Source of the DNA: Gossypium raimondii
Lineage: Eukaryota; Streptophyta; Magnoliopsida; Malvales; Malvaceae
Reading direction: 5' to 3'
Assembly (NCBI RefSeq): GCF_025698545.1
Contig: NC_068569.1
Coordinates: 186,001 to 250,000, forward strand
DNA length: 64,000 bases
In this document: piece by piece, positions 25,009-36,582 of the stretch
Numbering within the stretch: position 1 is the stretch's first letter
Layout: the number at the start of each line of letters is the position of its first letter
Notes under the pieces: generated by a model
Told to the model about the DNA's origin: nothing
Seen by the model: only the letters and a program-made list of their open reading frames with translations
Databases searched by the model: none
Position numbers and translations under genes: made by a program

Positions 25009-28000
25009 TTAGACAGTTTCAGTACCGAACCCATCGCAGATATCCCCATTTCCCTCACTCAACTTGGACTTGGGCAAAGCGGATGAAACTTGCAGCCCCG
25101 GTTGTGGTTGTTGCTTCTTATCACGTAAATTGAGGTATGTGAAAAAGGACATACCACCAATTGCTATAAATGCTCCAATAATACTAGTTGTGCCCGGATT
25201 TGACCCAAACAGGTAAAAACTTCCAAGAAGAATAACACAAGTTTTGAATTGTCCGAGAACCACGTGGGAAATTGCAGAAGTGGCCCTGAAAATTGATAGA
25301 ACAAAAATCAAACAACATAGAAATTTTTTTATCAAACATCTCCAAGAATTGACTTCATGAATTCTTTTTGTACTTTTTGCAAGTAGATAAATTCAAAGCC
25401 ATGTTAATCAGACTTGAGGGTGAGACTCAAATAAGACTATGCTGCCACAAGCAAATCTATATTTCTTATGCTTTTTTCATATAGACGGAGGTCACACCTG
25501 CATTATGGCTATAAACAAGCCGAGTCAAGCCTGAATAATGACAAGCTTAAGTTCAATTTGAACATCACAGCTCAATACTTGGCTTGGGCTAGATTAAATC
25601 TCATTTTTTAAGCTCAAGCTCGGCTCAAGATAAAATCGAACTGCTTGAGTTCGCTTGATTTGGCTTGATTACATTCTTGAGCTCGAGCTCAAATTAAGTT
25701 TTGGATATACAACTTTGTTATTAATCGAACTCAATAATGAAAATTCCAAAGATGATATAATGACAACAGTAAAAAACCTTACCCAACAACCAAATCAAAA
25801 TATTTCTAAAAACAAGTTGGTACAACCGAAATAATGCAAGAACTAACTTCTCGGGCTCAACATGCCTCTGCAACCTTACATTTTGATTTTGAGCTTTCTC
25901 CAACATAAAGATAAACAAGAAATAAATGAGGGAGCATACAAGATATACATCTTTTATTTATTTATTTTTTAAATGATTTCTGTAGTTGATGAAAGCAAGT
26001 AAATATATACCTATTCTTTTAACTCTTAACTTTTGTTTAAGGACTCAAAAGCCAGAGACATATTTGACTGATATATCTTACTTTGTCCAAGTGTTGCTAT
26101 AGAAGTGTTTACCACTTTACTTAGCTGAGCTTTGAAGGTGCAGAGAAGAACTAGGAGAGAAGTAGACTGGGTAGGTTGTGGGAATTGGGTCAGAGATGAA
26201 GGCGCCGCTGGCTGGGAGGAAATGTAATGGGACTATGGTTGTAAGGGTAAAATAAGGTTAGGGTGTACTAACACATATATTCAGGGTAAATGAATAATTT
26301 AATAATATAAAAATTTTAAAATATATATTAAAAAATAAAAAGCTCCTCCAGGCTCACAAGTTGATAGAATCAGGTGTTAAGATGCTCGAATTTGGATCAC
26401 TTGACATCTCAAATAGCTTGCAAGCACATGCATCTCTAGTCTATACTCCTAGTCCTTGCTTATGTATGTTGGGCACGTGTTAGATACAAGTAATTCAAAC
26501 AAAATGAAGAGTTGCAGCAACATTTATTTCAAGTACTATACCTTATTGGGCATGCAGGACAGGCATTCAAACACAATTATTTGACCAAAGCAGAGCAAAA
26601 TCAAAGAATATCAATTGGTTCAAAAACAACTAGCATACGTGAACAATTATAACAGAAGGAAAGATGCACTTACCCAAGCGCCAAGGCTCCCGACCACTGA
26701 AGTAAGAATCCAAGGAAAGCTGATACGAGGATTGCTGATGTATTGTTGAAGCTCCAATGAAACGCCAGCACACCAGGGGGATCAAGGAAAGGAATCATAG
26801 AAACCAGAAAAAGCAAAGTGATTGGCGTTGTTTTCCACATTAACCTGTTCAACAAATTTGTTAATTCAATAAACAGCCAACTTGACAAGTTTTACAGATA
26901 AAATTAACAAAAAGGAAAACAAAAATTGTTTAGGTATCAAAATAAAGGAAAGTAATAAAAAAAAGCTAGAGGTACTAGAATCCACTAAAAATAAATGTAA
27001 ACAGCACTCCAAGAATTTCAATCGATATGACATTTTTATCCGCAGTAGAGTAACACCTAAAAGTTTCTGTTGCTGTTGGCTAGCAAAATATGCAATATTA
27101 GTCATTTTTCTCTCCTATATAAACATCATAAAATGGAACTTTTATCAGCCTTTTAATCCTCTACATTTCCCTGGGCTTAGTTTATCCTTTGCATTCATTT
27201 CAATCAAGAACTCCCAAATAAACTACTAGAGTGCTCAAAGGAGCTTGCAACATACGACAATGCTGTCCAGTTTTCTTGTTGCTGCATGTTGGACCAAAGG
27301 ATTTTATTGACAGCACTAGGGATTATCCACGCCACCGCCACACAGGCTCCGAAGAGGCTGAATTGCAAATCAGTAACAGTAGCAATTGCAACACCAATAG
27401 ATACAACTGTTAGTGCAACCACCTGAGAGATGTCATAGGAAAAATTTCAAGGCAAAGGGTTCAAATGTTACAAACAATTGTGTTCCGTACTACAATAACA
27501 AGAATATATCAGAAAATGCATCGAACCTCAAGCAAGATTGCATGCTGATATTCAAGGAAAGCTCAGAAACCCTCAAACATTTAGGGTAACAAGGGTAAGA
27601 AAATGAAAAAATATAACAAGATTAATATTTTAGAGTAGAAACATAAATGATTAGAATCATCAGAAAGGCATATTTGAAAAAGATCGTGAAATATAAAACA
27701 AATTTAATAAAGAATGGACAAGATAACAAGTACCACAAATTTAAACATCTATTTCTAGTTTAGGAAACGTAGTCTTTTGCTTTCTTTCTCACATCAGATC
27801 TGAAGCATAAGTTTAACAGACATAAGTAGGTGCACGATCTGTATGCAGTCAGTAACGGTTCGTGTTCAATAAAGACCAAGAAGACAACTATGCAAGTATC
27901 AACAAGTTTTGAAATAATCAAAACATCCACTAGATGATGGGTACTTACCTTCCAATTTTGGGACTAACACACTCCTCTCAACCTGATGGGCAATGATAAT

Positions 28001-30106
28001 AGCCTATATAACAATAAATGGTTTCTATGTTAACAGAAGGAGAAATAAATCTATTACCTTGGAGAAAGTGACTTTCTTCTTGTACCATATAAACTCTGCA
28101 AGGACAATAGATGGCGTGACAGCAATCTTCGCCATCTGATAAAATCCCACACTAGAAAATAAATTAAAAAACAAGTCAATCAAAAAGTCCTCGAGGAGAC
28201 ATTGGTCAAATATCATTTAAACAGATTTAACAATCTAACCTGTTGTATTTCAAGCTAACGTTAGCAAGACCAGTAGATAAAGACATAACAACACCAAGAG
28301 TAAACAAAGACAAAGGGGTTGATTTTGAGGGTGGAGATGCAGGAAGAAGAGCAAAAGAATTCAAAATGGCCATCAATGCCCAGCTTACAGCATAGTGAAT
28401 AAAAGTCAGAAACACAGGAAACTGGAATCCTACATTTTTAAGAACCTGAAAACACAAAGAGTATAACATGTCACAATACAATATATAATATTACAACAAA
28501 TAGTTTCTTTATAAATCAAGAAATTTTGGCAACAAACCCATTTGTTCATGAAAATAATACCAACAGCAACCATAAAATTGAATGTAAGAGCGGCAACGGG
28601 ACCACATATTCGTTGCTGTTGACGCTTTGCACTTTCAGATGAGCGGAATTTATTAAATATAGAAGCTCGCAAGTCTTCTAGGGCTTTTCCTGAATTTGTG
28701 AGACAAGAGGCAAAGAAATGAGGAAAAGCACATCTGAGAGAATAATAATTTTCCATATATTTTATAGTTTATGCAATTCGAATGGGTAAACACTCAATCC
28801 AGAAAGATAAAATAACAAAATCAATTAAAGAGAGTTTAAGAGAGTTGTTAACAAAAGCTCAACAGTCCTGCTACACCCGAGAGGAATAGGCAAAAATATT
28901 CGATACAAGGTACAGGACAAGGGTGTAGTATAGATGAATAAATAAATGATCAAAATAGTTCTTGCACAAAGTAAATAGATTATAATAGACAGTAATTATA
29001 GCAGTAGTCAGGGATATGGTTCACTGAAAATGCATACTCAAAGCAACATTGCTCAATTGAACGGAAAGATGAAAGCAATATTTACTTAAAGTTTACGCAT
29101 ACTTAAATGGTAAAAATGTTTCAGATGAACTAACAATTAGAATCATCCGGTCCTGACCTATAAAGTTCCAGACTGCTAAATGTGCCTTGATTTAGGCTTA
29201 CTCTTGTGTACAAAGAAATTCATGACAATTGAAAATTGACATCTCCATTCATTACACTGAAAACAGATAGAGAACTTAATTTAAGAGTGAAACAATCGTA
29301 CAGCTAATTAAATTTAGAGTTTGAAAATTAAAAAGCGTGCTCCTTTGATTGGGTTTCAACTAAAAATAAAAATTTCTTAGTTAAGGGTGTGGAAGTCATG
29401 AGCTGGCTACTGAGTAGCGAGCATTTTCATCAACATTTAGCTGCTTGAGTTTTCTCCTTTTCTTGTTCATCTCCAATCCGTTTCATCCAAGGATGTTAAA
29501 AACCCTTCTTACAACTCATAATATTTCATCTAAACGTATTCAAAAGCACACATTTAATGCCAGCCATTCAGTCTGGTAAGTTAAAACGATGGTATACAAA
29601 ACCTAAAGAAACTTTTCCACAAAATTTTTGCAAGGGCGTCTCTTTTTTATTATCAGCCAAATTACCAATTACCCATTAAAAGTTCAATCACTCATTGCCT
29701 TCAATAGAAACGGACCCATAGAGAATGAATCTTGATAAGCTTGTAGAGATAGGAAAGCACCAAAGTAATAGTGAAAATCCAAGTTTAGGCAAATTTCTAC
29801 TAACAAGATCTGTAAACAACATAACTGGTTCAATAAATTGAGGGGGGAAAGTTTAACATTGCTCATTGAATAGCAACCGACAACCATTATCTTATTTTGG
29901 GGGAAAATGCAAAAAGAGGAACATGCAAGCAAAATAGAGTAGATAAATGGATCTAGAAGCAGCTTGAGTGTAAAAATGTTGCAAAAATAGAGATGAGAAA
30001 AATAAAAAAAAAGACCTCGTTGGCCGGCATCGCTGTCCTTCCGCTTCAGTATCTTCTTCACATCTTTCCTGATAAGAAAATTGAGAATCTCACGGCTACA
30101 AAGCAT
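25009..30106 (-). CDS. Nucleotide-sugar transporter (NST/TPT, DMT superfamily)
   Basis: Multi-pass Golgi/ER-type antiporter that would exchange a nucleotide sugar for a nucleotide monophosphate; substrate unknown. Seven exons, all GT-AG, phases closing to 385 aa: 30106-30016, 28689-28538, 28445-28240, 28151-28058, 27422-27256, 26844-26674, 25285-25009. The hydrophilic N-terminus (residues 1-60, basic) is followed by about ten hydrophobic segments; recognisable blocks are VLKNVGFQFPVFLTFIHY, GLANVSLKYNSVGFYQMAKI, TVTDLQFSLFGACVA, NKILWSNMQQQENWTAL and SHVVLGQFKTCVILLG. The SVGFYQ(M)xK and VLGxxKTC motifs are typical of the plant NST-KT/TPT group. It most resembles the Arabidopsis uncharacterised nucleotide-sugar transporter that I recall as At5g57100. 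Intron 1 is 1326 bp; intron 6 (25286-26673) contains GAGCTCGAGCTC-type repeats near 25500-25700. Confidence 0.92.
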
Positions 30107-30799
30107 TTCCTTCGTTGTTCAGATTCCTGTATTTTACACTTCCATCACTAGTTGAGTAGAGACTGAGCCTGGTTTATTGTTTTAGTTCAAGTAGAAAGTA
30201 AAAAGATAATGGTTATAATTTTTCTTTTTTGCTTCCCATTACTTTTATTATCATAATTCATAAAACTTCCTTGATTGTCGCCTCAATTAACTTGTAAGAA
30301 GAAATAAAAAAGGCTAAACAGTATTCTTTAAATACGTAGACAGCGGAATAACAATAGTGAGAAAATCACGGTGCGTCTTATGTTTTACTGTTTTTTTACA
30401 TTTAAACTCTGTCTTTTTAGTCAACAGCTCCTTCGCTGTTTTCCAAGTTTTATAAGGAGGCTAATTATTTGTTTAATGTTTATTTTATAAATGAAATAAG
30501 TACACTTTTTATTTGTTTTTTATAAGATATTTTGTGAAGTTTAAATTTTTTATAAATTTTACTTCAATACTACGCTTCTTATTGGGCATAACAAAAAATA
30601 TTTTTTTTTTGTGATCGTTTAAGCAAACAGTTTTAAGTTGAGAAAACATATTGTTGTTACGATTGATTAAAGTTGTCCTCAAAATGATTGCACAAGCATT
30701 TTCGATATTTTGCATGCGTATTTTCTTACTACCATTAAAATTATGTGACGAGTTATAATGTATAATAAATTATGTGGCTTAGGTAATATGATGCGATGG
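30107..30799. other. Transporter 5' flank
   Basis: Contains the presumptive 5' UTR and promoter of the transporter (minus strand); no other gene seen. Confidence 0.5.
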
Positions 30800-31019
30800 A
30801 AGATTCATTAGACATTATGGGAAAATCTTTGCATTTCAAAGATGTATGGGAGTATGGCTTTTTGAAGTTTGCATTACTTCAATATGGCTACGTAGGGGAA
30901 ACAAGTTTGGAACTTCATTTTTCCTTTGGAGTCTTTGGTGACTGGGGTGTTCAAAGCTAAGTACTTTTCTCGGTGCGAGTTTCTAGAGTCATAGGAAGGG
31001 CATAATCCTTCATTTGGAG

Positions 31020-31493
31020 TAGAGGTGATTGTGGGTCGGGCTGGGCCCAGACAAAATTTTATACTTGTTTTTTAGGCTTGGATCCGGTCCGACCCGAAAT
31101 ATGAACCTAAAAATTTGTCTAAGTCCGGCTCGAAAGAAAGTTGTTAAGTTCGAGCCAGGTCCGGCCCATATTAAATTTTACAACACCAAAAGGGCTTAGG
31201 GATTTTGAAGCTTGATTTTGGAATTGGGAAAAAATGGAGGGCACGATCTGATGATGAAAGTGAAACATAAAAGTTAAAAAGTATATTTGATTAAAAATAA
31301 AAAAATATATATATTTAATATATAATTCGGGCCGGGACAAAAAAATTTTACTCAAGGCCCAACCCGTTTTTTAAACGGGCCTCGTTTTTTTGCCCAAACC
31401 TATATTTCGAGCCTATATTTTTTACTCAAATCCTCTTATTTTTTAGACGGGCCATCGGGCCGGGCCAGGTAGCCCAACCCATGATCACCTCTA
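31020..31493. mobile_element. hAT-type MITE, 474 bp, TSD ATTTGGAG
   Basis: Perfect 8-bp target duplications ATTTGGAG at 31012-31019 and 31494-31501, and terminal repeats TAGAGGTGATTGTGGGTCGG versus TAGAGGTGATCATGGGTTGG (right end reverse-complemented). Same GC-rich-end family as 10897-11557. Excision restores the LINE reading GHNPSF-x-W-x-NLYAAKQ. Confidence 0.93.
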
Positions 31494-31825
31494 ATTTGGA
31501 GAACTTGTATGCTGCCAAACAATTGCTTTTAAAGGGCACTCGTTGGCGCTTTGGTAAAGGCAAAGATGTGTTTCACGACCTATGACTCATGAATATGATT
31601 GAGATTTTTATGTTGTGTCCTTTCTATTGTTAGACGTGACAAACATGAGAGTGAATCACTTGTTACAAAGGATTCAGATGAGTTAGATAAATATTTAATT
31701 GAAGGTATTCTAATCCCGTTGGATGTAACTCGAATAATAACAATTCCCATTAGTCTTCATTTGCCAAATGATAAGTTTGCATGACATTTTATTAAACAAA
31801 GAAGCTATACAGTCGAGTCTTGATA

Positions 31826-31953
31826 CAGGGGTGGAGTTAGGGTTGCATGAAAAAAAGGTTTATTTAGACATTTTTTTAATTTATAAAATTTTAAATATAA
31901 CAAAAAATTATATAATTTAATTCTGCTTTCCCTAAAAAAATCCTTCGCCCCTG
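31826..31953. mobile_element. Short hAT-type MITE, 128 bp
   Basis: Ends CAGGGGTGGAG and (reverse complement) CAGGGGCGAAGG; flanks TCTTGATA (31818-31825) and TCTTAATT (31954-31961) match at 6 of 8. Inserted in the LINE relic. Related to the 46858 MITE by its tips. Confidence 0.65.
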
Positions 31954-32879
31954 TCTTAATTAAGTGCTTGCTACGAATTCATTTATGAATATTGGATAGG
32001 ACTCTGTTGTTGGCAGCTGGTCGAGTATTTGGAATGCCCATCTCCCTCCTAAAGTGAAAGATTTTGTGTGGCGTTGTTTAAAGAATTTTATCCCGTGTAA
32101 AGGTCGCTTGTAGGAGAAGGGGTGTAACGTTGATCTGTGCTGCTTAAACAGCGGTGTGGAGGAAACGGTGGACCATCTCTTTCTTGAATGTAGCAAGGGT
32201 ATTGAGGTATGGTAAACTGCTAATATCTCCATATAACATAATACTACTATTGAATTTATTCTTATCTACTTAGCCCATTCTATCGATGCTCTAATGGAAA
32301 GAGCACTCACGGTGATGTCAAGTATTTGGTTTTTGTCGAAATCTGCTCAGCTGGAAAAATTAGCAGTTTACTGCTGCACAAGTAGTCGCTTTTGCTGACA
32401 AATATTTCGCAGATAGGAGAAGTGCTCAGGGGACCTTGGATTGTGTAGCTTCTTGTGTGCCGCCTCGTGTTATTGCTGGGCAGCGATGGTTGAGAGCAGC
32501 AGCTGGCTAGTTAAAGTGTAACACCGACGCTGTCATTCTTCATGAGTCCTGGTCTATCGGTTTGGCGACACTTTTGCATGATGAGTATGTTGCATTTGTG
32601 TACGGGCTAAAGTGTCAGGTTCAGTGTTCGGTCAAGTCCCATGTTGCAGAAGCTATGTCTATACGGAAAGCTTTGTCTTGACTTAAATCATTGCATAAAT
32701 ATTATATAATTCTAGAGTTTAATTGCTTGGAAGTCATTAATGCACTGAATTTGTTTGCATCTTATTCTTCCAAGTTTGGTTTCATATTATTGGATGGTTC
32801 AATGTCAATTTCATCATTTGGTGTTTCAATGGACTCGACAGGACGACAATTAAGGCGACTTGTAGTTTTATTAGATCTA

Positions 32880-33290
32880 ATTATGAGCCAAGTCAGACCA
32901 ATGCAAAACTTTAGGTCCGTTTTTTAAGTTTGATCTGAAAAATAGACTTAAAAATTTGTTTAAGTCCAACCCAAATTAAAAATGCTAAATTCAATTTGCC
33001 TGTATTAATTTTTTTAAATTTTTTATATAAAAATATATTTAAAAAATATAATACATCAAATATATTAAAAATTAAAATAAATCTTTCCTAACAAATTAAA
33101 AATACATTTAAAAAAATATTTAAATAACACTAAAATAGTTACAATTTTGCAAGCAAATGCCTCTAAAATAATAATAAAATTACCAATAAAACAAGATAGA
33201 CCATAAAAATAAAAATAATAACAAAATAATAGCAAAACAGCAACGAAACAAACAAAACAAAAAACAACTTATTCGGGTCGAGCTGTCAGT
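32880..33290. mobile_element. Heavily decayed copy of the GC-end hAT MITE
   Basis: Follows the interior of the 10897-11557 element block by block (AGGTCCG, CTGAAAAAT, TTAAAAATTTG..TAAG, TATTAATTTTTTTA, GCAAATGCCTCTAAAATAAT), but nearly every C or G of the fresher copy's ends is T or A here. Borders approximate; no target duplication found. Confidence 0.6.
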
Positions 33291-33374
33291 TTACCCTCAC
33301 ATTCAATTATAGGGGGCTGTTTTTGTTATAGTAGGGCATAACGCATTTGATGTTGCAGTAGCAATGGAGACTTA

Positions 33375-33541
33375 GGGTGAGTTTGAATGGGCGGTGCGTT
33401 TACCTGCAGTTAGTATAAAAACAACGGTAGCGGTGAGATTAGACGGTAGCAGTGAGATTAGATACTGGCGATACTATAGCGTGAGACAAAAAGTAAACTA
33501 AACGCACTACACCGCACCTAATCGCCCATCCAAACTCACCC
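33375..33541. mobile_element. PIF/Harbinger (Tourist-like) MITE, 167 bp
   Basis: Terminal repeats GGGTGAGTTTGAATGGGCG and GGGTGAGTTTGGATGGGCG (right, reverse-complemented) flanked by TTA on both sides (33372-33374 and 33542-33544). A 3-bp TTA/TAA duplication is the hallmark of this superfamily. Confidence 0.88.
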
Positions 33542-33544
33542 TTA

Positions 33545-34013
33545 CTGGTCGTCGGCTGCCGACCAACAGTTATTTCTTAAACAATGACATGACCTGGGAC
33601 AGGAAAGCAAGCGAGTTGTTCCAACTAACATGCATCATGAACCATAAATATATTTGTGAACAGCTTAATTGAATGCTTTAGAATCCTTGGCTTTCATTCT
33701 CGCTTTAACATACATATATGCATCCATTTACCAAGCATGCATGCATGCATGTTTTGTTGTCAGTCAGTAGTAATTTCCAAGAATTTATGCACAAGGTATT
33801 ATTGAAATGGAATGCACTCTAGCTTAAATTTCTGTTTGTTATAGAAAAACAAATAGTTCCAACTCCAAATGCGAAATTAAGGAAAAAGAAAACAGTAGTT
33901 AAAGGATGGTTGAAGATGAATGATTTAATTGAGGGATGCCATGCCATCATCAATCTTAGGATTGCAGAAGCAGAAGAATGTCGTGTCTGACAGTGTTGGG
34001 TTGGGTAAAAAGA
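33545..34013. other. Intergenic, 3' of phospholipase gene
   Basis: Contains a short GCAT repeat (about 33735-33751); no gene recognised. The phospholipase 3' UTR should lie just below 34014. Confidence 0.5.
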
Positions 34014-35182
34014 CTAAGGTTTATGAAGCACTCCTCCAGCAATCAGGGCAGCCTTCATGACAACAGAGATGACATCAATGACTTGATCCACTTGGCATTT
34101 GTTACCCTTGAAACTCCTTTCTCCTCCTTTCTGGAAATCCTTTATGCACTTTATGAAGCTTTGGCTGCACTTTTGACTCAGATAGTCATCTGCACTCCGT
34201 TTTACATTTCCATTTTATTTATTCTTACCATCAAACAACAGTTGTTCATAATTAAAATCATATCACCCTAAACTTATCTATTTTAAACATACAAACCTCA
34301 CTTTCTACATCTTTACTTGTATAATTCTATGAAAAAAATTAACCATATATCCTTTACCTTAGCTTCATGGTTATTGAGCACATATAGTATATATTTTATT
34401 GGTCAGGAATTTGTCCTTATTTGAGCATGTCAAAACAAGTTTAATCTTAAAGATTTGACCTCTAAGTGAGCAAATCCGAGAGCATATTTTTGGTACGGTG
34501 GGAGCTATACGGGAGGTTAAGGCAAAGCCAAGATACCTAATAGGTTCAACCTCTATTCTATTGGTATGGAAAGAGGAAAAGGTAGCGTAAAAATAAATAT
34601 TACATATAGCTATGGTTGGATAAAGATAAAAGAAAATAATAAATAATGATTGAGATTGAAGGCAATGGCTGTTAGTGCAATAGGTATACTAAGAAAGAAA
34701 GAGAAGGGGAAGGGGGGGAGCATACTGTTCATAGCTTGAACGCAGTCATCGTGCTTCATACAGCAAGCATCAAGTCCATCGCAAGGTTTCTCTCCAGGGC
34801 ATCCACTGTACAATAGGCCGCAATACTTGCCATACCTCAAAAATGGAGGCACTGTGTTGTTGTTTCATTTATAATTATCTCAGCCCACCCACCTATTTCA
34901 TTTCATTTCAAAATAACCAAAACCAAGAGCATATGTATGGATGGATGGATGGATGGATGGATACCTGAACAGAACTCTGACTCACATGTCCTACTGCATT
35001 CTTTGCTCTGCAAATTAAGATTATTTATTTAGGAAGAAGAAGAAAGAAAGAAGAAGAAGAAGTGAACTGACCACAGAGATGGCGGTATCAGCGGCCTGGA
35101 TTCCAACATTAAGGGCTTCAACAGAAACAGAGCTGAAGGTGAAGAAGAGAGCTAAAGTGAAAAGGTGATGAGGCGTCCTCAT
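34014..35182 (-). CDS. PLA2-ALPHA: Secretory phospholipase A2-alpha (EC 3.1.1.4)
   Basis: Small Ca2+-dependent enzyme that releases sn-2 fatty acids from phospholipids in the secretory pathway or apoplast. Four exons on the minus strand, GT-AG, closing to 151 aa (Arabidopsis PLA2-alpha about 148): 35182-35072, 35007-34965, 34851-34726, 34189-34014. Residues 1-23 (MRTPHHLFTLALFFTF...VEA) are a signal peptide. Mature protein begins LNVGI. The Ca2+ loop YGKYCGLLYSGCPGEKPCDG lies at about 58-76, and the catalytic His-Asp pair at 85-86 in CCMKHDDC. Conserved cysteines are present (SKECSRTCESEFCS, QKCSQSFIKC, GNKC). It ends GGVLHKP. An (ATGG)n microsatellite abuts the exon 2 donor. Part of intron 3 and the last exon was copied to 20788-20941. 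Confidence 0.96.
34935..34962. repeat. (ATGG)n microsatellite next to exon 2 donor
   Basis: About six ATGG units ending within 1-2 bp of the GT of the phospholipase exon 2 donor (donor bases 34964-34963 on the minus strand). Confidence 0.9.
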
Positions 35183-36582
35183 TCTTGGCAAATCCAAAGC
35201 GCTGAAATCTGAAGAAGCTTGGTTTGGTTTTGTAGGGAAGCAAACAAAGGAAGAGGCAGGTGGATGGATGAAATTGTTGAAATAAATAAAAAAGAAGATG
35301 AGGTGTGAGGGGGTTGTCTTGTAATGGCTCGTGATCCGTTTTTGGACGGATGCTTCTTCAACTTTTTCAGAGAGATGCAAGCAAGTATAGTATATTAAGG
35401 GAAGGTATACATTATTACTCCTTCCCTTCACCTAAATGATTGGGATTTCAAGCCATCCCTCCCAAGTCCTATCCAATCTGTGTCGGTGATTCATTTCAGG
35501 CAGTGTTACCTCCAAGTTTTAAATAAATTACGCATGAAAGGTAGCATGTGCCTATTGAGAGCGACTACCTCTAGGTTTTATTTCTGTAATCACCCCCAAA
35601 TTTTGGATTTACATTTTCCCATTGTTGAAAATAGTTTATATGAATACCACATCATTATTTTTAAACCGTAATATTAACATGTGATTATATAAAAAAAATG
35701 TCTTCAAAGTTTATATGAAGACCCTAATACAGAAATTACAACCAAAGAAAAGCTTAATAGAGTTCTTTCTGTTTTTTTTTTAATATTCTTAAATTTTGAT
35801 GGGGTCGCACTCCAAAGGAGTGACACAAGATTTATAAAACAAAACATTTACATCAAAAAATGCACTCTCAAAATGAATCGATGTTCAAGTGTAAATGTTA
35901 TTTTTTTTATAATTTCAATCTAAATTTTTTTGTATCCTAGTTTTAAAATAATTTTAAAAAATCCCAGCTTTTCATAGAATATTTTAGGATTTTATAAATT
36001 TTAAAGATTTTATATATTTTTAAATTTCCAATAATTTGTTGTGTTTTTTACTGTTTTTATAATTTTTGGAATTTCCTATTAATATTTACAAATTTTTATA
36101 TACATTTTAGATTTTTGAATTTTTTAAAAAATCTGTACCACATCATCACTTCTTAACACCGTAAAAGAAAAAGAAAAAAAACCAACCTGCTTGATAAAAT
36201 TAAGCTCGAGGACTAGCATAGATAAAAAAATTCAAAACCAAATTTCAAAACTAAATATTATTTTATCTCTAATACACAGACAGTTTATAAGTGAATTAAC
36301 TGTGTGCGTATATATATACATACTAGGAGAGGTTTATTTATATTAGTATAAAATTAAAATAATGATACACAACATTTTATAGAATTTATATACTATATAC
36401 TACTATTCCCAATGGAGAAAAAATATTGCAGAGAGACTGATAGTATTGTTGTTGATAATGGTGAACAATAATAATGATAATAATATGTTTCTGAAATTCA
36501 GTTTATAGATGCTGCAAACACAAAGTCAGAGTAGAAAGGAAGAAATGAATCAAATTAGAAAAGAAGGAAAGTTAAAAAAAAA
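35183..36582. other. Phospholipase 5' flank and intergenic
   Basis: The first about 230 bp should be 5' UTR and core promoter of the minus-strand phospholipase gene (a TATACTATAC-like word on the minus strand lies near 35380-35395). The rest is AT-rich with no gene seen; the galacturonokinase 3' UTR abuts 36582. Confidence 0.5.

Larger units (their letters stand above)
30800..33371 (+). pseudogene. LINE (L1-type) relic: RT tail, zf-RVT, RNase H
   Basis: Degenerate ORF2 pieces in order: the region after the RT core at 30800-31019 (WENL, then KQVWNF, VFKAKYFSRCEFLES, GHNPSF), continuing after a MITE at 31502-31580 (YAAKQLLLKGTRWRFGKGK), a zinc-knuckle reverse-transcriptase-associated domain at 32015-32200 (WNAHLPPKVKDFVWRCLKNF, VDHLFLEC), and plant-type RNase H at 32515-32760 (NTDAVI, VAEAMSIRKALS, LEFNCLEVINALN). 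Many stops and indels break it. Four small DNA elements are inserted in it: 31020-31493, 31826-31953, about 32880-33290, and 33375-33541 at or just past its 3' edge. Confidence 0.88.

Noticed and set aside
33735-33751. GCAT repeat as an RY seed regulatory element
   Set aside because: Simple tandem repeat far from any start site on the relevant strand; no further support.
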